Numbered from the stretch's first letter, positions 1 through 5,526 are shown. The stretch is 7,578 bases of DNA from JBOGZI01 sp050697275 (GCA_050697275.1 JBOGZI010000056.1:1-7578); one strand, 5' to 3'. Made by a program: numbers and translations. Notes: generated by a model not told the origin, from the sequence alone.

Positions 1-575
1 GCCTCGGCCGCGGCCGGCCGCTCGGCCGTCGGCTCCTCCGGCGCGGCGGCCCGCTCGCGCTCGGCGGGGGGCCGGCGCCGCCCGAAGCCGGCCAGGCCCT
101 TGGGGGAGGAGGCCTTCGCCCCCTCGCTCGCGGTGGCGCGCCGCTCGGCCTCCCGCTTCAGGTCCTCGACTGAGCCCTTCAGCGTCTGCTTGTGGGCGCG
201 GCGAGCGACCGGGCCCGGCAGCGGGATGCCGACCTCGAGCCCGAACTTGTAGGTGGCCCGGGTGCGGCCGTCGTCGAGCTTCTCGAAGAGGTAGTGGCCG
301 TCGGCGTCGTTGATCCCGTTGCCCTCGACGAAGTCCCATTCGATCCGCTCCGGTCGGTCGTAGCGGTAGTCGAGCGTGTAGTCGACCTTTCGCACCTTGG
401 CGTCGACCACCAGCTTCACCCTTCGGCCGAGGCCGCTCTTCTCACGGTCGATCACCTCGGTGCTGACCACCGCACCCTGCCAGGAGGGGAAGGTCTCGTA
501 GTCGGTGATCGCCTCGAAGCAGGTCTCGATCGGCGCTGCTATCTCCACCGTGTGCTCGGCCCAGTTCAGGCCCAC
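1..575 (-). CDS. SRPBCC/START-fold lipid- or ligand-binding protein (partial, C-terminus off the left edge)
   Basis: About 191 residues are visible and the frame is still open at the window edge. The start is a GTG (573-575) preceded by a strong AGGAGG ribosome site five bases away. The opening 'NWAEHTVEIAAPIETCFEAITDYETFPSW' region (given here only as a landmark, residues 4-32), a basic strand around 50-65 and a 'WDF..G......G.Y.F' stretch near 81-97 fit the SRPBCC fold of polyketide cyclase/dehydrase and Coq10-like proteins, which bind a hydrophobic ligand in a helix-grip cavity. The fold seems to end near residue 145 ('HKQTLKGSVEDLKREAE' closing helix). After it comes a low-complexity Arg/Ala/Glu/Pro tail of unknown role. 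No signal peptide is seen, so it is probably cytoplasmic. Its start lies inside the end of the upstream BtuF-like gene, so the two are probably co-transcribed and translationally coupled. The ligand cannot be told from sequence. Family confidence is good; specific function is unknown. Confidence 0.82.
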   Translation of the reverse strand, partial: MGLNWAEHTVEIAAPIETCFEAITDYETFPSWQGAVVSTEVIDREKSGLGRRVKLVVDAKVRKVDYTLDYRYDRPERIEWDFVEGNGINDADGHYLFEKLDDGRTRATYKFGLEVGIPLPGPVARRAHKQTLKGSVEDLKREAERRATASEGAKASSPKGLAGFGRRRPPAERERAAAPEEPTAERPAAAE

Positions 576-1525
576 GCTCTCCTCCTACGCGCCGCGAGGT
601 CACGGGGCTGAACCTCCACTTCACAAAACGGGTGGCTCCTGGCGGAGCCCCCTCGCATCTCGTCCGGCGCCCCAACCCTATCCGGGTGGAGCAGGTGGGC
701 CAACAGCTCGGTTCCCTCGACCAGCCGCGGGCCGGGCCGGGAGAAGGAGGCTGCGGCGTCCACCGCCCAGATCCGCCCGGCGCCGGTGGCCGCGATCTCG
801 CCCGCGTGGGCGGTGACCTCCTCGCGGGCCCGCTGCGCGTCCCAGCCGCAGGGCATCGCCACCACCACCTCCGGCGACGCGGCGGCCAGCTCGGGCCACT
901 CGGCGGTTCGGGACTTCACGCCTGCCTCGCCGAGCACGTCCTCGCCGCCGGCGATCTCGATCATCTCGGGCACCCAGTGGCCGCCCACGAAGGGGGGGTC
1001 GAGCCACTCCAGGGCCAGTACCCGCGGCCGCGGGGCGCCCGCCACCTCCGCGCGGACGGCGTCGAGCCGCCGCTCGAGCTCGGACCGCAGCTCAGCAGCG
1101 CGCTCGGCGACCCCGGCCGCCTCGCCCAGCCGGGTGACGTCGGAGAGCACCTCCGCCAGGGTCGACGGATCGAGCGAGATCACCCGCGGCCGGCTCGGCA
1201 GCCGCCCGGCGACCGCGACCACGTCGTCGTAGGAGACCGCGCAGACCTCGCATACCGCCTGGGTGACGATCAGGTCCACCCCCAGCTCGGCGAGCACGGG
1301 CTCGTCGAGCTCGTAGAGATGGCGGCCCTCGCCGGTCAGGCGCCTGACCTCCGCGTCGATCTCGGCTGCCGAGAGCCCGTCCGGGATCAGTGTCCTGGTC
1401 AGGTGAGGCTTGGAGGCGGCCTCGGGCGGGTAATCGCACTCGTGGGTGACGGCGGCCACCTGGTCGCCGAGGCCGAGGGCGAACAGCATCTCGGTCGCCG
1501 ATGGGACTAGGCTGGCGATTCGCAC
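566..1525 (-). CDS. BtuF-like cobalamin-binding protein (helical-backbone substrate-binding fold, PF01497 type)
   Basis: 319 residues from the GTG at 1523-1525. I chose this start because the conserved family opening 'RIASLVPSATEMLFALGLG' begins right after it; the longer frame upstream would run across the divergent gene. Further family marks are 'VTHECDYPPEA' (26-36), 'QAVCEVCAVSYDDV' with Cys92 and Cys95 (89-102), 'ISLDP' (116-120), 'ALEWLDPPFVGGHWVPEM' (171-188), 'MPCGWD' (224-229) and 'SFSRPGPRLVEG' near 260-271. These are typical of the cobalamin-binding proteins of COG0614 that resemble E. coli BtuF. Unlike classical BtuF there is no signal peptide or lipobox, so the protein looks cytoplasmic, and no BtuC/BtuD-type transporter genes lie beside it. 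A role in corrinoid handling is inference. The last 40 or so residues are Arg-rich and do not look conserved. It overlaps the SRPBCC gene downstream by 10 nt. Confidence 0.85.
   Translation of the reverse strand: MRIASLVPSATEMLFALGLGDQVAAVTHECDYPPEAASKPHLTRTLIPDGLSAAEIDAEVRRLTGEGRHLYELDEPVLAELGVDLIVTQAVCEVCAVSYDDVVAVAGRLPSRPRVISLDPSTLAEVLSDVTRLGEAAGVAERAAELRSELERRLDAVRAEVAGAPRPRVLALEWLDPPFVGGHWVPEMIEIAGGEDVLGEAGVKSRTAEWPELAAASPEVVVAMPCGWDAQRAREEVTAHAGEIAATGAGRIWAVDAAASFSRPGPRLVEGTELLAHLLHPDRVGAPDEMRGGSARSHPFCEVEVQPRDLAARRRRAWA
579..586 (-). promoter_or_regulatory. Strong ribosome binding site of the SRPBCC gene
   Basis: On the minus strand this reads AGGAGGAG, with its AGGAGG core five bases ahead of the GTG start. 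It lies within the last codons of the BtuF-like gene. It decides the start of the SRPBCC gene and shows that the 10-nt gene overlap (566-575) is a designed junction. Confidence 0.75.
1508..1513 (+). promoter_or_regulatory. Candidate -10 element (TAGGCT) for the pterin dehydratase gene
   Basis: TAGGCT sits 21 nt upstream of the ATG at 1535, inside the start of the divergent BtuF-like gene, and fits the TANNNT pattern. No good -35 hexamer is seen at the expected spacing. It belongs to a group of four similar CTAG-containing elements ahead of plus-strand genes in this window. The leader would be only about 15 nt, with a weak GGGA as ribosome site. Confidence 0.3.
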
Positions 1526-1534
1526 GGGACGAAT

Positions 1535-1813
1535 ATGGCACTTCTGAGTGAGGAAGAGATCAAGGAGCGGCTCAAGGGGCTCTCCGGCTGGCGGCAGCGG
1601 GGCGAGTACATCGTCAAGAGCTTCGACCGCGGCGACTTCAAGGGCTCGGTCGGGTTCGTCAACTCGATCCTCGAGCCGGCCGAGGAGATGAACCACCACC
1701 CGGACATCGCGATCTCCTGGAGCCAGGTCGAGGTCGCGATTTCGACCCACTCGGAGGGCGGGGTCACCGAGAACGACTTCGAGCTGGCGAAGAAGGTCGA
1801 GGAGCTGGCCTAG
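1535..1813 (+). CDS. Pterin-4a-carbinolamine dehydratase (4a-hydroxytetrahydrobiopterin dehydratase, EC 4.2.1.96)
   Basis: 92 residues, the usual length of the PCD/PhhB family (PF01329). It dehydrates 4a-hydroxytetrahydropterin to the quinonoid dihydropterin, which recycles the cofactor of aromatic amino acid hydroxylases. The diagnostic pattern is complete: Glu50-x3-His54-His55-Pro56-x5-Trp62-x9-His72-x8-Asp81, carried by 'EEMNHHPDIAISW' and the following strand and helix. 'LSGWRQRGEYIVKSFDRGDF' (16-35) is the usual N-terminal strand pair. No phenylalanine hydroxylase or pterin reductase gene is nearby, so the pathway partner is unknown; some members may serve other pterins. The ATG is only 9 nt from the divergent GTG of the BtuF-like gene and has no clear ribosome site, so the mRNA may be leaderless or nearly so. 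It converges with the next gene across 22 bp. Confidence 0.93.
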   Translation: MALLSEEEIKERLKGLSGWRQRGEYIVKSFDRGDFKGSVGFVNSILEPAEEMNHHPDIAISWSQVEVAISTHSEGGVTENDFELAKKVEELA

Positions 1814-1818
1814 CGGCG

Positions 1819-1832
1819 GCCGGCCGGCCGGC
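1819..1832. repeat. 14-bp perfect GC palindrome between convergent genes
   Basis: GCCGGCCGGCCGGC equals its own reverse complement and fills most of the 22-bp gap between the stop of the pterin dehydratase (1813) and the stop of the convergent secreted-protein gene (1836). It could form a short hairpin and serve as a two-way transcription end, but there is no T-run on either side, so terminator function is only a suggestion. Runs of GGCC are also common by chance in DNA this GC-rich. Confidence 0.35.
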
Positions 1833-1835
1833 GCC

Positions 1836-2633
1836 TCAGCGCTTCCGCTTCTTCCTCTTTCCCCTCTTCTTGCAGCGCTTCTTGCCCGCCACCTCCGCGG
1901 CGTGCTTGCCGCGCTTCTTGCCGCGCTTCTTGCACTTCCGCTTCCCCCGCGACACCAGCCGCGGCATCACGCGACCCGGCGTCGAGGCGGAGCCTCCCGC
2001 CTGTGCCGGCTCCGAGGCCGGGACCGGGGGCGGGCTCCCCGAATAGATCTGGGCCTGCTCCTCGGGGGTGTCGACCCGGGCCGCGCACTGGGGGTCGGCG
2101 TCGACGTTCCCGAACACGTAGGAGCCGCCGCCGCCCTGGTCCATGTAGGGGGCGAACTCCGGCGGCACCTCGCCGTGCTCCGAGGGCGAGGCGGGCTGGC
2201 CGAGGATCCGGAAGTTCTGCACGTTGACGCCGCCGACGCCGCGGGCCTTGTCGAAGAAGTACTGGCCGTCCCAGTGCCAGGTCTCGGTATCGGGATTGCC
2301 TTGCACCACCGAGGCCGTCCAGTGATCGCTCTGGTAGTAGAAGCACTTCGGGACCGCGGCCGCCACCCGTCCCGGCTCGTTGGCGAGGAACTCGAAGATC
2401 CCGAGGTCGGTGACGTTCTGCTGCGTCTTGTCGAACTCGACGCAGTAGGGATCGGCGCCGGGATCGGGCACCGTGGCGCCCGTGCCTGCGTCCTGCAGCG
2501 CGCACTTGAACGGGTTGGTCCCGTCCCAGGGCGCGAAGGGCTCGGTCGGGTTCGGGTCCGGGCTCTGAGCAGCGGCGGTGGGCGCGCAGGCGAGCGCGGC
2601 CGCGATCCCGATCGCTGTCAATCGCACTCCCAT
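1836..2633 (-). CDS. Exported protein of unknown function with a basic Cys-containing C-terminal tail
   Basis: 265 residues from the ATG at 2631-2633; a GTG two codons later (2625-2627) has better spacing from the AGGG ribosome site and may be the true start. Residues 1-22 ('MGVRLTAIGIAAALACAPTA' then AA) form a clear signal peptide, with likely cleavage before Gln23-Ser. The mature part carries four Cys (44, 64, 97, 183), enough for two disulfides, and is rich in aromatic and Asp/Asn residues ('TETWHWDGQYFFDKARGVGG', 116-135). I recognise no domain. A Pro/Ser/Ala/Gly linker (about 199-222) leads to a tail from residue 229 to 265 that is almost all Lys and Arg and holds two copies of a 'K-K/R-x-C-K-K-R-G-K' unit around Cys234 and Cys254. 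Such a tail might bind anionic wall polymers or nucleic acid; that is inference. The signal peptide and Cys pattern support this strand over the opposite one. Confidence 0.75.
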   Translation of the reverse strand: MGVRLTAIGIAAALACAPTAAAQSPDPNPTEPFAPWDGTNPFKCALQDAGTGATVPDPGADPYCVEFDKTQQNVTDLGIFEFLANEPGRVAAAVPKCFYYQSDHWTASVVQGNPDTETWHWDGQYFFDKARGVGGVNVQNFRILGQPASPSEHGEVPPEFAPYMDQGGGGSYVFGNVDADPQCAARVDTPEEQAQIYSGSPPPVPASEPAQAGGSASTPGRVMPRLVSRGKRKCKKRGKKRGKHAAEVAGKKRCKKRGKRKKRKR

Positions 2634-2644
2634 ACCCTCGCTCG

Positions 2645-2650
2645 ACAGTA
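2645..2650 (-). promoter_or_regulatory. Weak candidate -10 element (TACTGT) for the secreted-protein gene
   Basis: On the minus strand TACTGT lies 11 nt before the ATG at 2633 and would place the transcript start a few bases before the start codon. No -35 match is seen 16-18 bp further upstream. Offered only because no better candidate lies between the divergent genes on this strand. Confidence 0.2.
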
Positions 2651-2668
2651 CCCGTAATCGGGGATCGG

Positions 2669-2884
2669 ATGTGCCGCTTCCTGCTAGGTCGCCGGCGGCG
2701 GCGCAAGCGGCGACGCAAGGGCCGGCGGCGGCGCGCACGAGCCGTTCCTGACGGTGGCGAGGCGGCTGCTAGCCTTGGCGCGTCGCCGATGAACGACGAC
2801 GATCCTTCGAGTACCGGGTCCCTCGCGGGGGCGCGCGCGCCGTCTGAGGGCCGGGAGGCTGCCTTGAGAGGGGCGCGGACGTGA
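2669..2884 (+). other. Doubtful arginine-rich upstream reading frame ahead of the CorC-type gene
   Basis: A 71-codon frame starts with ATG at 2669 and ends in a TGA that shares bases with the GTG start of the next gene (GTGA, 2881-2884), the classic coupling arrangement. Residues 8-24 are nearly all Arg/Lys, encoded by a GGCGGCGGCGCA-type low-complexity stretch (about 2691-2740). No ribosome site precedes 2669. A shorter in-frame version starts at the ATG at 2789 (31 residues, opening 'MNDDDPSSTGSLAGARAPSE'), just downstream of the candidate promoter at 2748-2775, and is the more believable leader peptide. It may equally be an untranslated leader whose frame stays open by GC bias. I do not claim a protein. 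Confidence 0.2.
2748..2775 (+). promoter_or_regulatory. Candidate sigma-70-type promoter of the CorC-type gene
   Basis: CTGACG (2748-2753, close to TTGACA) and TAGCCT (2770-2775, fits TANNNT) are separated by 16 bp. The expected transcript start is near 2782, giving a leader of about 100 nt before the GTG at 2881. This is the best-matched promoter in the window. It lies in the 247-bp divergent intergenic region, which otherwise holds only the arginine-rich low-complexity stretch. Confidence 0.45.
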
Positions 2885-4170
2885 CCGTCCTGCTGCTCTT
2901 CCTGGTCGTCCTCTTGATCCTGGTCAACGGGTTCTTCGTGGCGGCCGAGTTCGCGCTGGTGCGCTCGCGACATTCGCGAATGCAGGAGCTCGCCAAGGAC
3001 GGCCTTGGCAGCGCGCGGCTCGCCCTGAAGCAGATGGACCACGTCGACGAGTACGTCGCCGCCTGCCAGGTCGGGATCACCCTCGCCTCGATCGGGATCG
3101 GCTTCCTCGGCGAGCCGGCGATCGCCGAGCTGCTCGAGCCGCTGGTGGGCGACGTCTTCGGCCACGGTGTCGCGGTCGGCCTCTCGGTCGCGATCGCCTA
3201 CGCGCTGATCACCTATTCGCACGTGCTCGCCGGCGAGCAGGCGCCGAAGATGATCGCGATCGCCTCGGCCGAGCGGATGATGCGGGCGACCTCCCGGCCG
3301 CTCGAGTTCTTCCGGAACCTCTTCCGTCCGCTGATCTTCGCCACCAACGCCCCGGCGCAGTTCTTCGTACGCCGGGTCCTGCGGATGGACACCAAGTCCG
3401 ATTCCGAGGCCGCCACCTCCCAGGAGCTTCAGGTACTGATCTCGCGCAGCGCCGTCGGCGGCGACCTCGACCCCGGCGAGGCCGGGATGCTGAAGGGCGT
3501 CTTCCACCTGCACGAGCAGGAGGCGCGCGAGGTGATGACCCCGATCCCGGCCGTGGTCACAGTCGACTTCTCCGCCACGGTGGCGGCGGCGCTGCAGCTC
3601 TGCTGGTCCTCGGGACACAGCCGGCTGGTGGTGGTCGAGGACGGGAACGCCGATCGGGTGCGGGGGATCGTGCATGCGCTCCGGCTCACCAAGCTGCTGA
3701 TGAGCGAGGGCGGCGACGCCAAGATCGAGCCGGCGGTGCGCGAGGCCCTGATCGTCCCCGAGACCAAGCCGCTGGACGACCTGCTCGCCGAGCTTCAGCG
3801 CCAGCGCTCGGAGATGGTGGTGGTGATCGACGAGTACGGCCGCACGGTCGGGATCGTCACGATCGAGGACATCCTCGAGGAGGTGGTCGGTGAGATCGAG
3901 GACGAGACCGATCCGCTGGCCGGCTCGCTGCGACAGCTCAGCAGCGGGGACTGGTACGTGCGCGGCCACGTCTCCCTCGGCGACCTCGCCGACCGCGGCA
4001 TCGAGCTGCCGGTGGACACCGACGCCTACAACTCGATCGGCGGCTATGTCTTCGGGGAGCTGGGGAGGTTGCCCAAGCGCGGCGACCTGATCACCGCCGA
4101 CGGCTTCGAGATCCGGGTGGAGTCCGTACGCGAGAACCGAATCGAGGCGGTCCGGATCCACTCGCGCTGA
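2881..4170 (+). CDS. CNNM/CorC-type membrane protein (DUF21 + CBS pair + CorC/HlyC domain; 'hemolysin family')
   Basis: 429 residues from a GTG preceded by GAGAGGGG about eight bases upstream. Order of domains: DUF21 membrane domain, residues 1 to about 175, with hydrophobic segments near 2-24, 62-85, 97-117 and 147-165, and the 'VLAGEQAPKMIAI' re-entrant region (115-127) matching the family's 'GE..PK' motif; 'REVMTPIPAV' (216-225), opening the first CBS motif; the second CBS motif near 288-340, with 'VVVIDEYGRTVGIVTIEDIL' (313-332); and a C-terminal CorC/HlyC transporter-associated domain (353-427), with 'DAYNSIGGYVFGELGRLPKR' (381-400). Bacterial relatives are linked to Mg2+/Co2+ efflux or resistance; the name hemolysin is historical. 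CBS pairs in this family bind ATP and Mg2+ and control the membrane domain. No metal-responsive element is recognisable in its leader. It has the full family length and no defect. Ion specificity is inference. Confidence 0.93.
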   Translation: MTVLLLFLVVLLILVNGFFVAAEFALVRSRHSRMQELAKDGLGSARLALKQMDHVDEYVAACQVGITLASIGIGFLGEPAIAELLEPLVGDVFGHGVAVGLSVAIAYALITYSHVLAGEQAPKMIAIASAERMMRATSRPLEFFRNLFRPLIFATNAPAQFFVRRVLRMDTKSDSEAATSQELQVLISRSAVGGDLDPGEAGMLKGVFHLHEQEAREVMTPIPAVVTVDFSATVAAALQLCWSSGHSRLVVVEDGNADRVRGIVHALRLTKLLMSEGGDAKIEPAVREALIVPETKPLDDLLAELQRQRSEMVVVIDEYGRTVGIVTIEDILEEVVGEIEDETDPLAGSLRQLSSGDWYVRGHVSLGDLADRGIELPVDTDAYNSIGGYVFGELGRLPKRGDLITADGFEIRVESVRENRIEAVRIHSR

Positions 4171-4183
4171 GCGGCTCGCGGCG

Positions 4184-4206
4184 GCGGCCGTCCGGGCCCG
4201 GGCCGC
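4184..4206 (+). terminator. Possible GC hairpin downstream of the CorC-type gene
   Basis: GCGGCC (4184-4189) pairs perfectly with GGCCGC (4201-4206) around an 11-nt loop that itself contains the self-complementary CCGGGCCCGG. It begins 13 nt after the stop codon. Only a short TTT (4208-4210) follows, so it would be a T-poor, actinobacterial-style terminator if it works. In DNA this GC-rich such stems arise easily by chance. Confidence 0.35.
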
Positions 4207-4243
4207 ATTTGCAGGGGATTCACCTTCCGTCCGTCGGCCGCTC

Positions 4244-4249
4244 TAGCTT
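4244..4249 (+). promoter_or_regulatory. Candidate -10 element (TAGCTT) for the 102-residue gene and M28 gene
   Basis: TAGCTT fits TANNNT and would start transcription near 4256, leaving a leader of about 38 nt. A partial -35 match, TTCACC (4219-4224), lies at a long 19-bp spacing. The element sits 45 nt before the ATG at 4294 and is followed at once by an inverted repeat at 4259-4277. Confidence 0.35.
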
Positions 4250-4258
4250 GCCCGCAAT

Positions 4259-4277
4259 CGAATCCAAGCGGGATTCG
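4259..4277 (+). repeat. Perfect 7-bp inverted repeat in the leader of the 102-residue gene
   Basis: CGAATCC (4259-4265) and GGATTCG (4271-4277) flank a 5-nt loop, AAGCG. A third GGATTC half-site occurs at 4216-4221, upstream of the candidate -10. The repeat ends four bases before the GAGGAGG ribosome site (4282-4288). It could be an RNA stem-loop at the 5' end of the transcript or an operator for a dimeric regulator. Unlike the GC-only palindromes nearby it contains A and T at matched positions, so chance is less likely. Confidence 0.4.
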
Positions 4278-4293
4278 CAGCGAGGAGGCCGCC

Positions 4294-4602
4294 ATGTGGG
4301 TCGTCCGGCTCAGCGATAAGCAGCTTGAGGTGGTGCGGGCGGTGCTTCGCTCCGAGGAGCATCGGGGGCCCGCCCTCGAAGGCGCCTTGGAGGCTCTCGA
4401 TCTGGCTCGCTGGGACGACCTCCCGGAGGCCCAGCTGCCCTGGAACGAGGTCGAGTCCGAGGCCGTCAAGCAGGGGGTCTCGGAGGCCGACGTGATCTGG
4501 GATCGTTGCGGGTCCCATGAGGAGCCCGCGGTACCCCGGATCGGGAGCAAGCAGCGTCGCCCCAAGCGCAAGGGCCGAGCGGGCGGCAAGCAGGCCGCGT
4601 AG
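4294..4602 (+). CDS. Small hypothetical protein, 102 residues, with a basic C-terminus
   Basis: The start is well supported: ATG with GAGGAGG five bases upstream, and third codon positions nearly all G or C as in neighbouring genes. The N-terminal part ('WVVRLSDKQLEVVRAVLRSE', 2-21) looks like an amphipathic helix, followed by acidic, probably helical segments, and a Lys/Arg-rich end from about residue 83 ('IGSKQRRPKRKGRAGG'). There is one Cys (about residue 72) and three or four Trp. No signal peptide or membrane segment is seen, so it should be cytoplasmic. I recognise no family. Its last 86 nt (4517-4602) are also read in another frame as the start of the M28 peptidase gene, so the two are probably co-transcribed. 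The basic end might reflect nucleic-acid contact, or merely the constraint of the overlapping frame. Confidence 0.7.
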   Translation: MWVVRLSDKQLEVVRAVLRSEEHRGPALEGALEALDLARWDDLPEAQLPWNEVESEAVKQGVSEADVIWDRCGSHEEPAVPRIGSKQRRPKRKGRAGGKQAA

Positions 4603-5458
4603 GGCGGCCGCGGCGCTCTCGAGCGCGGTGGCCCTCGCCGGCGCGGCGCTTGGCGGCTGCGGCGGTGACGCCTCCGACCCGGACCGCTTCGACGGCGAGC
4701 GCGCCTTCGAGCTGATCGAGACCCAGGTGCGCTACGGACCGCGGCCCGCGGGATCGGAGACGCTGGAGCGGCTCGGCCGCAAGCTGCGGCGGCAGCTCCC
4801 GAACGCCGAGGTCCAGCCGCTCTCCGGCGGGTTGCTCAACCTGATCAGCGTCATCCCGGGCAACGAGCCCGCGGTGCTGGTGGCGGCGCACTACGACACC
4901 GAGGCCACGGTGCCGGACCACGTCGGGGCCAACGACGGCGCGGCCGGGACGGCGGCGGTGGTCGAGCTGGCCCGGACGGTGGAGGACCATCTGCCCGAGG
5001 ACCACCGGGAGGTCCGCTTCGCGCTCTTCGACGGCGAGGAGGAGCCGCCGGGCTGTCCCGATGCGCGGTTCGAGCGCTGTGCACTGCGCGGTTCCAAGGC
5101 CTACGCCGCCGCCCATTCCGGCGAGATCGGCGAGCTGATCCTGCTCGACTACGTCGCCAACCGGGGCCTCCGGCTGACCCGCGAGGGCAACTCGGATCCT
5201 GCCCTGTGGGCGGAGCTGCGCGAGTCCGCTGAGACCGTCGGCGCCGAGGAGTTCTTCCCGGAAGGGCAGCAGGCGGCGATCATCGACGACCACGTGCCCT
5301 TCATCCGGGCCGGCGTCCCCGCGATCGACCTGATCGACTTCTCCTACCCGTTCGCCGACACGGCTCGGGATACCCCGGACAAGCTCGATCCCGAGGCGCT
5401 CGACGCGGTCGGCGAGACGGTCGCCGAGCTGATCATCCGGCTCTCGTCGTCCTCTTAG
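4517..5458 (+). CDS. M28-family zinc peptidase / glutaminyl-cyclase-like lipoprotein
   Basis: 313 residues. A basic N-region with two Arg pairs leads into a hydrophobic stretch (about 31-44) and a lipobox Leu-Gly-Gly-Cys48, so the mature protein should be a lipid-anchored surface protein from Cys48. The catalytic domain shows the M28 order: His125 in 'VAAHYDTEAT', Asp140 in 'VGANDGAAGT', Glu174/Glu175 in 'FDGEEE', Asp211 in 'ILLDYVANRG', and the closing 'DDHVPFIRAGVPAIDLIDF' (257-275) and 'DTPDKLD' (285-291). The GANDG form and the DDHVPF motif resemble the bacterial glutaminyl-peptide cyclotransferase-like branch more than classical aminopeptidases. The last metal-ligand His, normally in '(W)HT..DT', is replaced here: the sequence reads 'YPFADTARDTPDKL' with Asp281. 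The ATG at 4517 has no clear ribosome site and overlaps the upstream gene by 86 nt. The only later in-frame alternative (a GTG near 4628) would leave too short a signal peptide, so 4517 is preferred and coupling is likely. Confidence 0.85.
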   Translation: MRSPRYPGSGASSVAPSARAERAASRPRRAAAALSSAVALAGAALGGCGGDASDPDRFDGERAFELIETQVRYGPRPAGSETLERLGRKLRRQLPNAEVQPLSGGLLNLISVIPGNEPAVLVAAHYDTEATVPDHVGANDGAAGTAAVVELARTVEDHLPEDHREVRFALFDGEEEPPGCPDARFERCALRGSKAYAAAHSGEIGELILLDYVANRGLRLTREGNSDPALWAELRESAETVGAEEFFPEGQQAAIIDDHVPFIRAGVPAIDLIDFSYPFADTARDTPDKLDPEALDAVGETVAELIIRLSSSS

Positions 5459-5471
5459 CCGTTGCCGTTCG

Positions 5472-5487
5472 CGTTGCGAGTGCAACG
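5472..5487 (+). terminator. Small hairpin just after the M28 gene
   Basis: CGTTGC (5472-5477) and GCAACG (5482-5487) form a perfect 6-bp stem with a GAGT loop, 13 nt past the stop codon. No T-run follows directly; a CCCTTTAG lies about 14 nt further on. It may end the M28 transcript or protect its 3' end. Function is unproven. Confidence 0.35.
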
Positions 5488-5526
5488 AGATGGGCGCTCC
5501 CTTTAGTAATGGTCAAGGGCATGCTC

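Noticed and set aside
1..30. GGCCGGCC-rich stretch at the left edge as a possible hairpin
   Set aside because: It codes for the Ala/Arg/Pro/Glu tail of the SRPBCC protein, and the pattern follows from GCC/CGG codons.
632..1510. 292-codon plus-strand frame opposite the BtuF-like gene
   Set aside because: Antisense shadow: His/Arg/Gly/Leu-rich, no motif, no convincing ribosome site, and the opposite strand carries strong family motifs.
2691..2740. GGCGGCGGCGCA-type repeats in the divergent intergenic region
   Set aside because: Irregular low-complexity GC sequence without equal-length units; not a CRISPR array or an iteron set.
1810..4161. 783-codon open frame on the minus strand opposite the CorC-type gene
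   Set aside because: It is antisense to a full-length, well-motifed gene, is rich in Arg/Asp/His/Leu low-complexity sequence and changes character across the intergenic region. Such frames stay open in GC-rich DNA because stop codons are rare in them.
4466..5485. 339-codon minus-strand frame opposite the M28 gene
   Set aside because: Arg/Gly/Val-rich shadow without motif; the plus strand encodes a lipobox and the M28 metal-site pattern.
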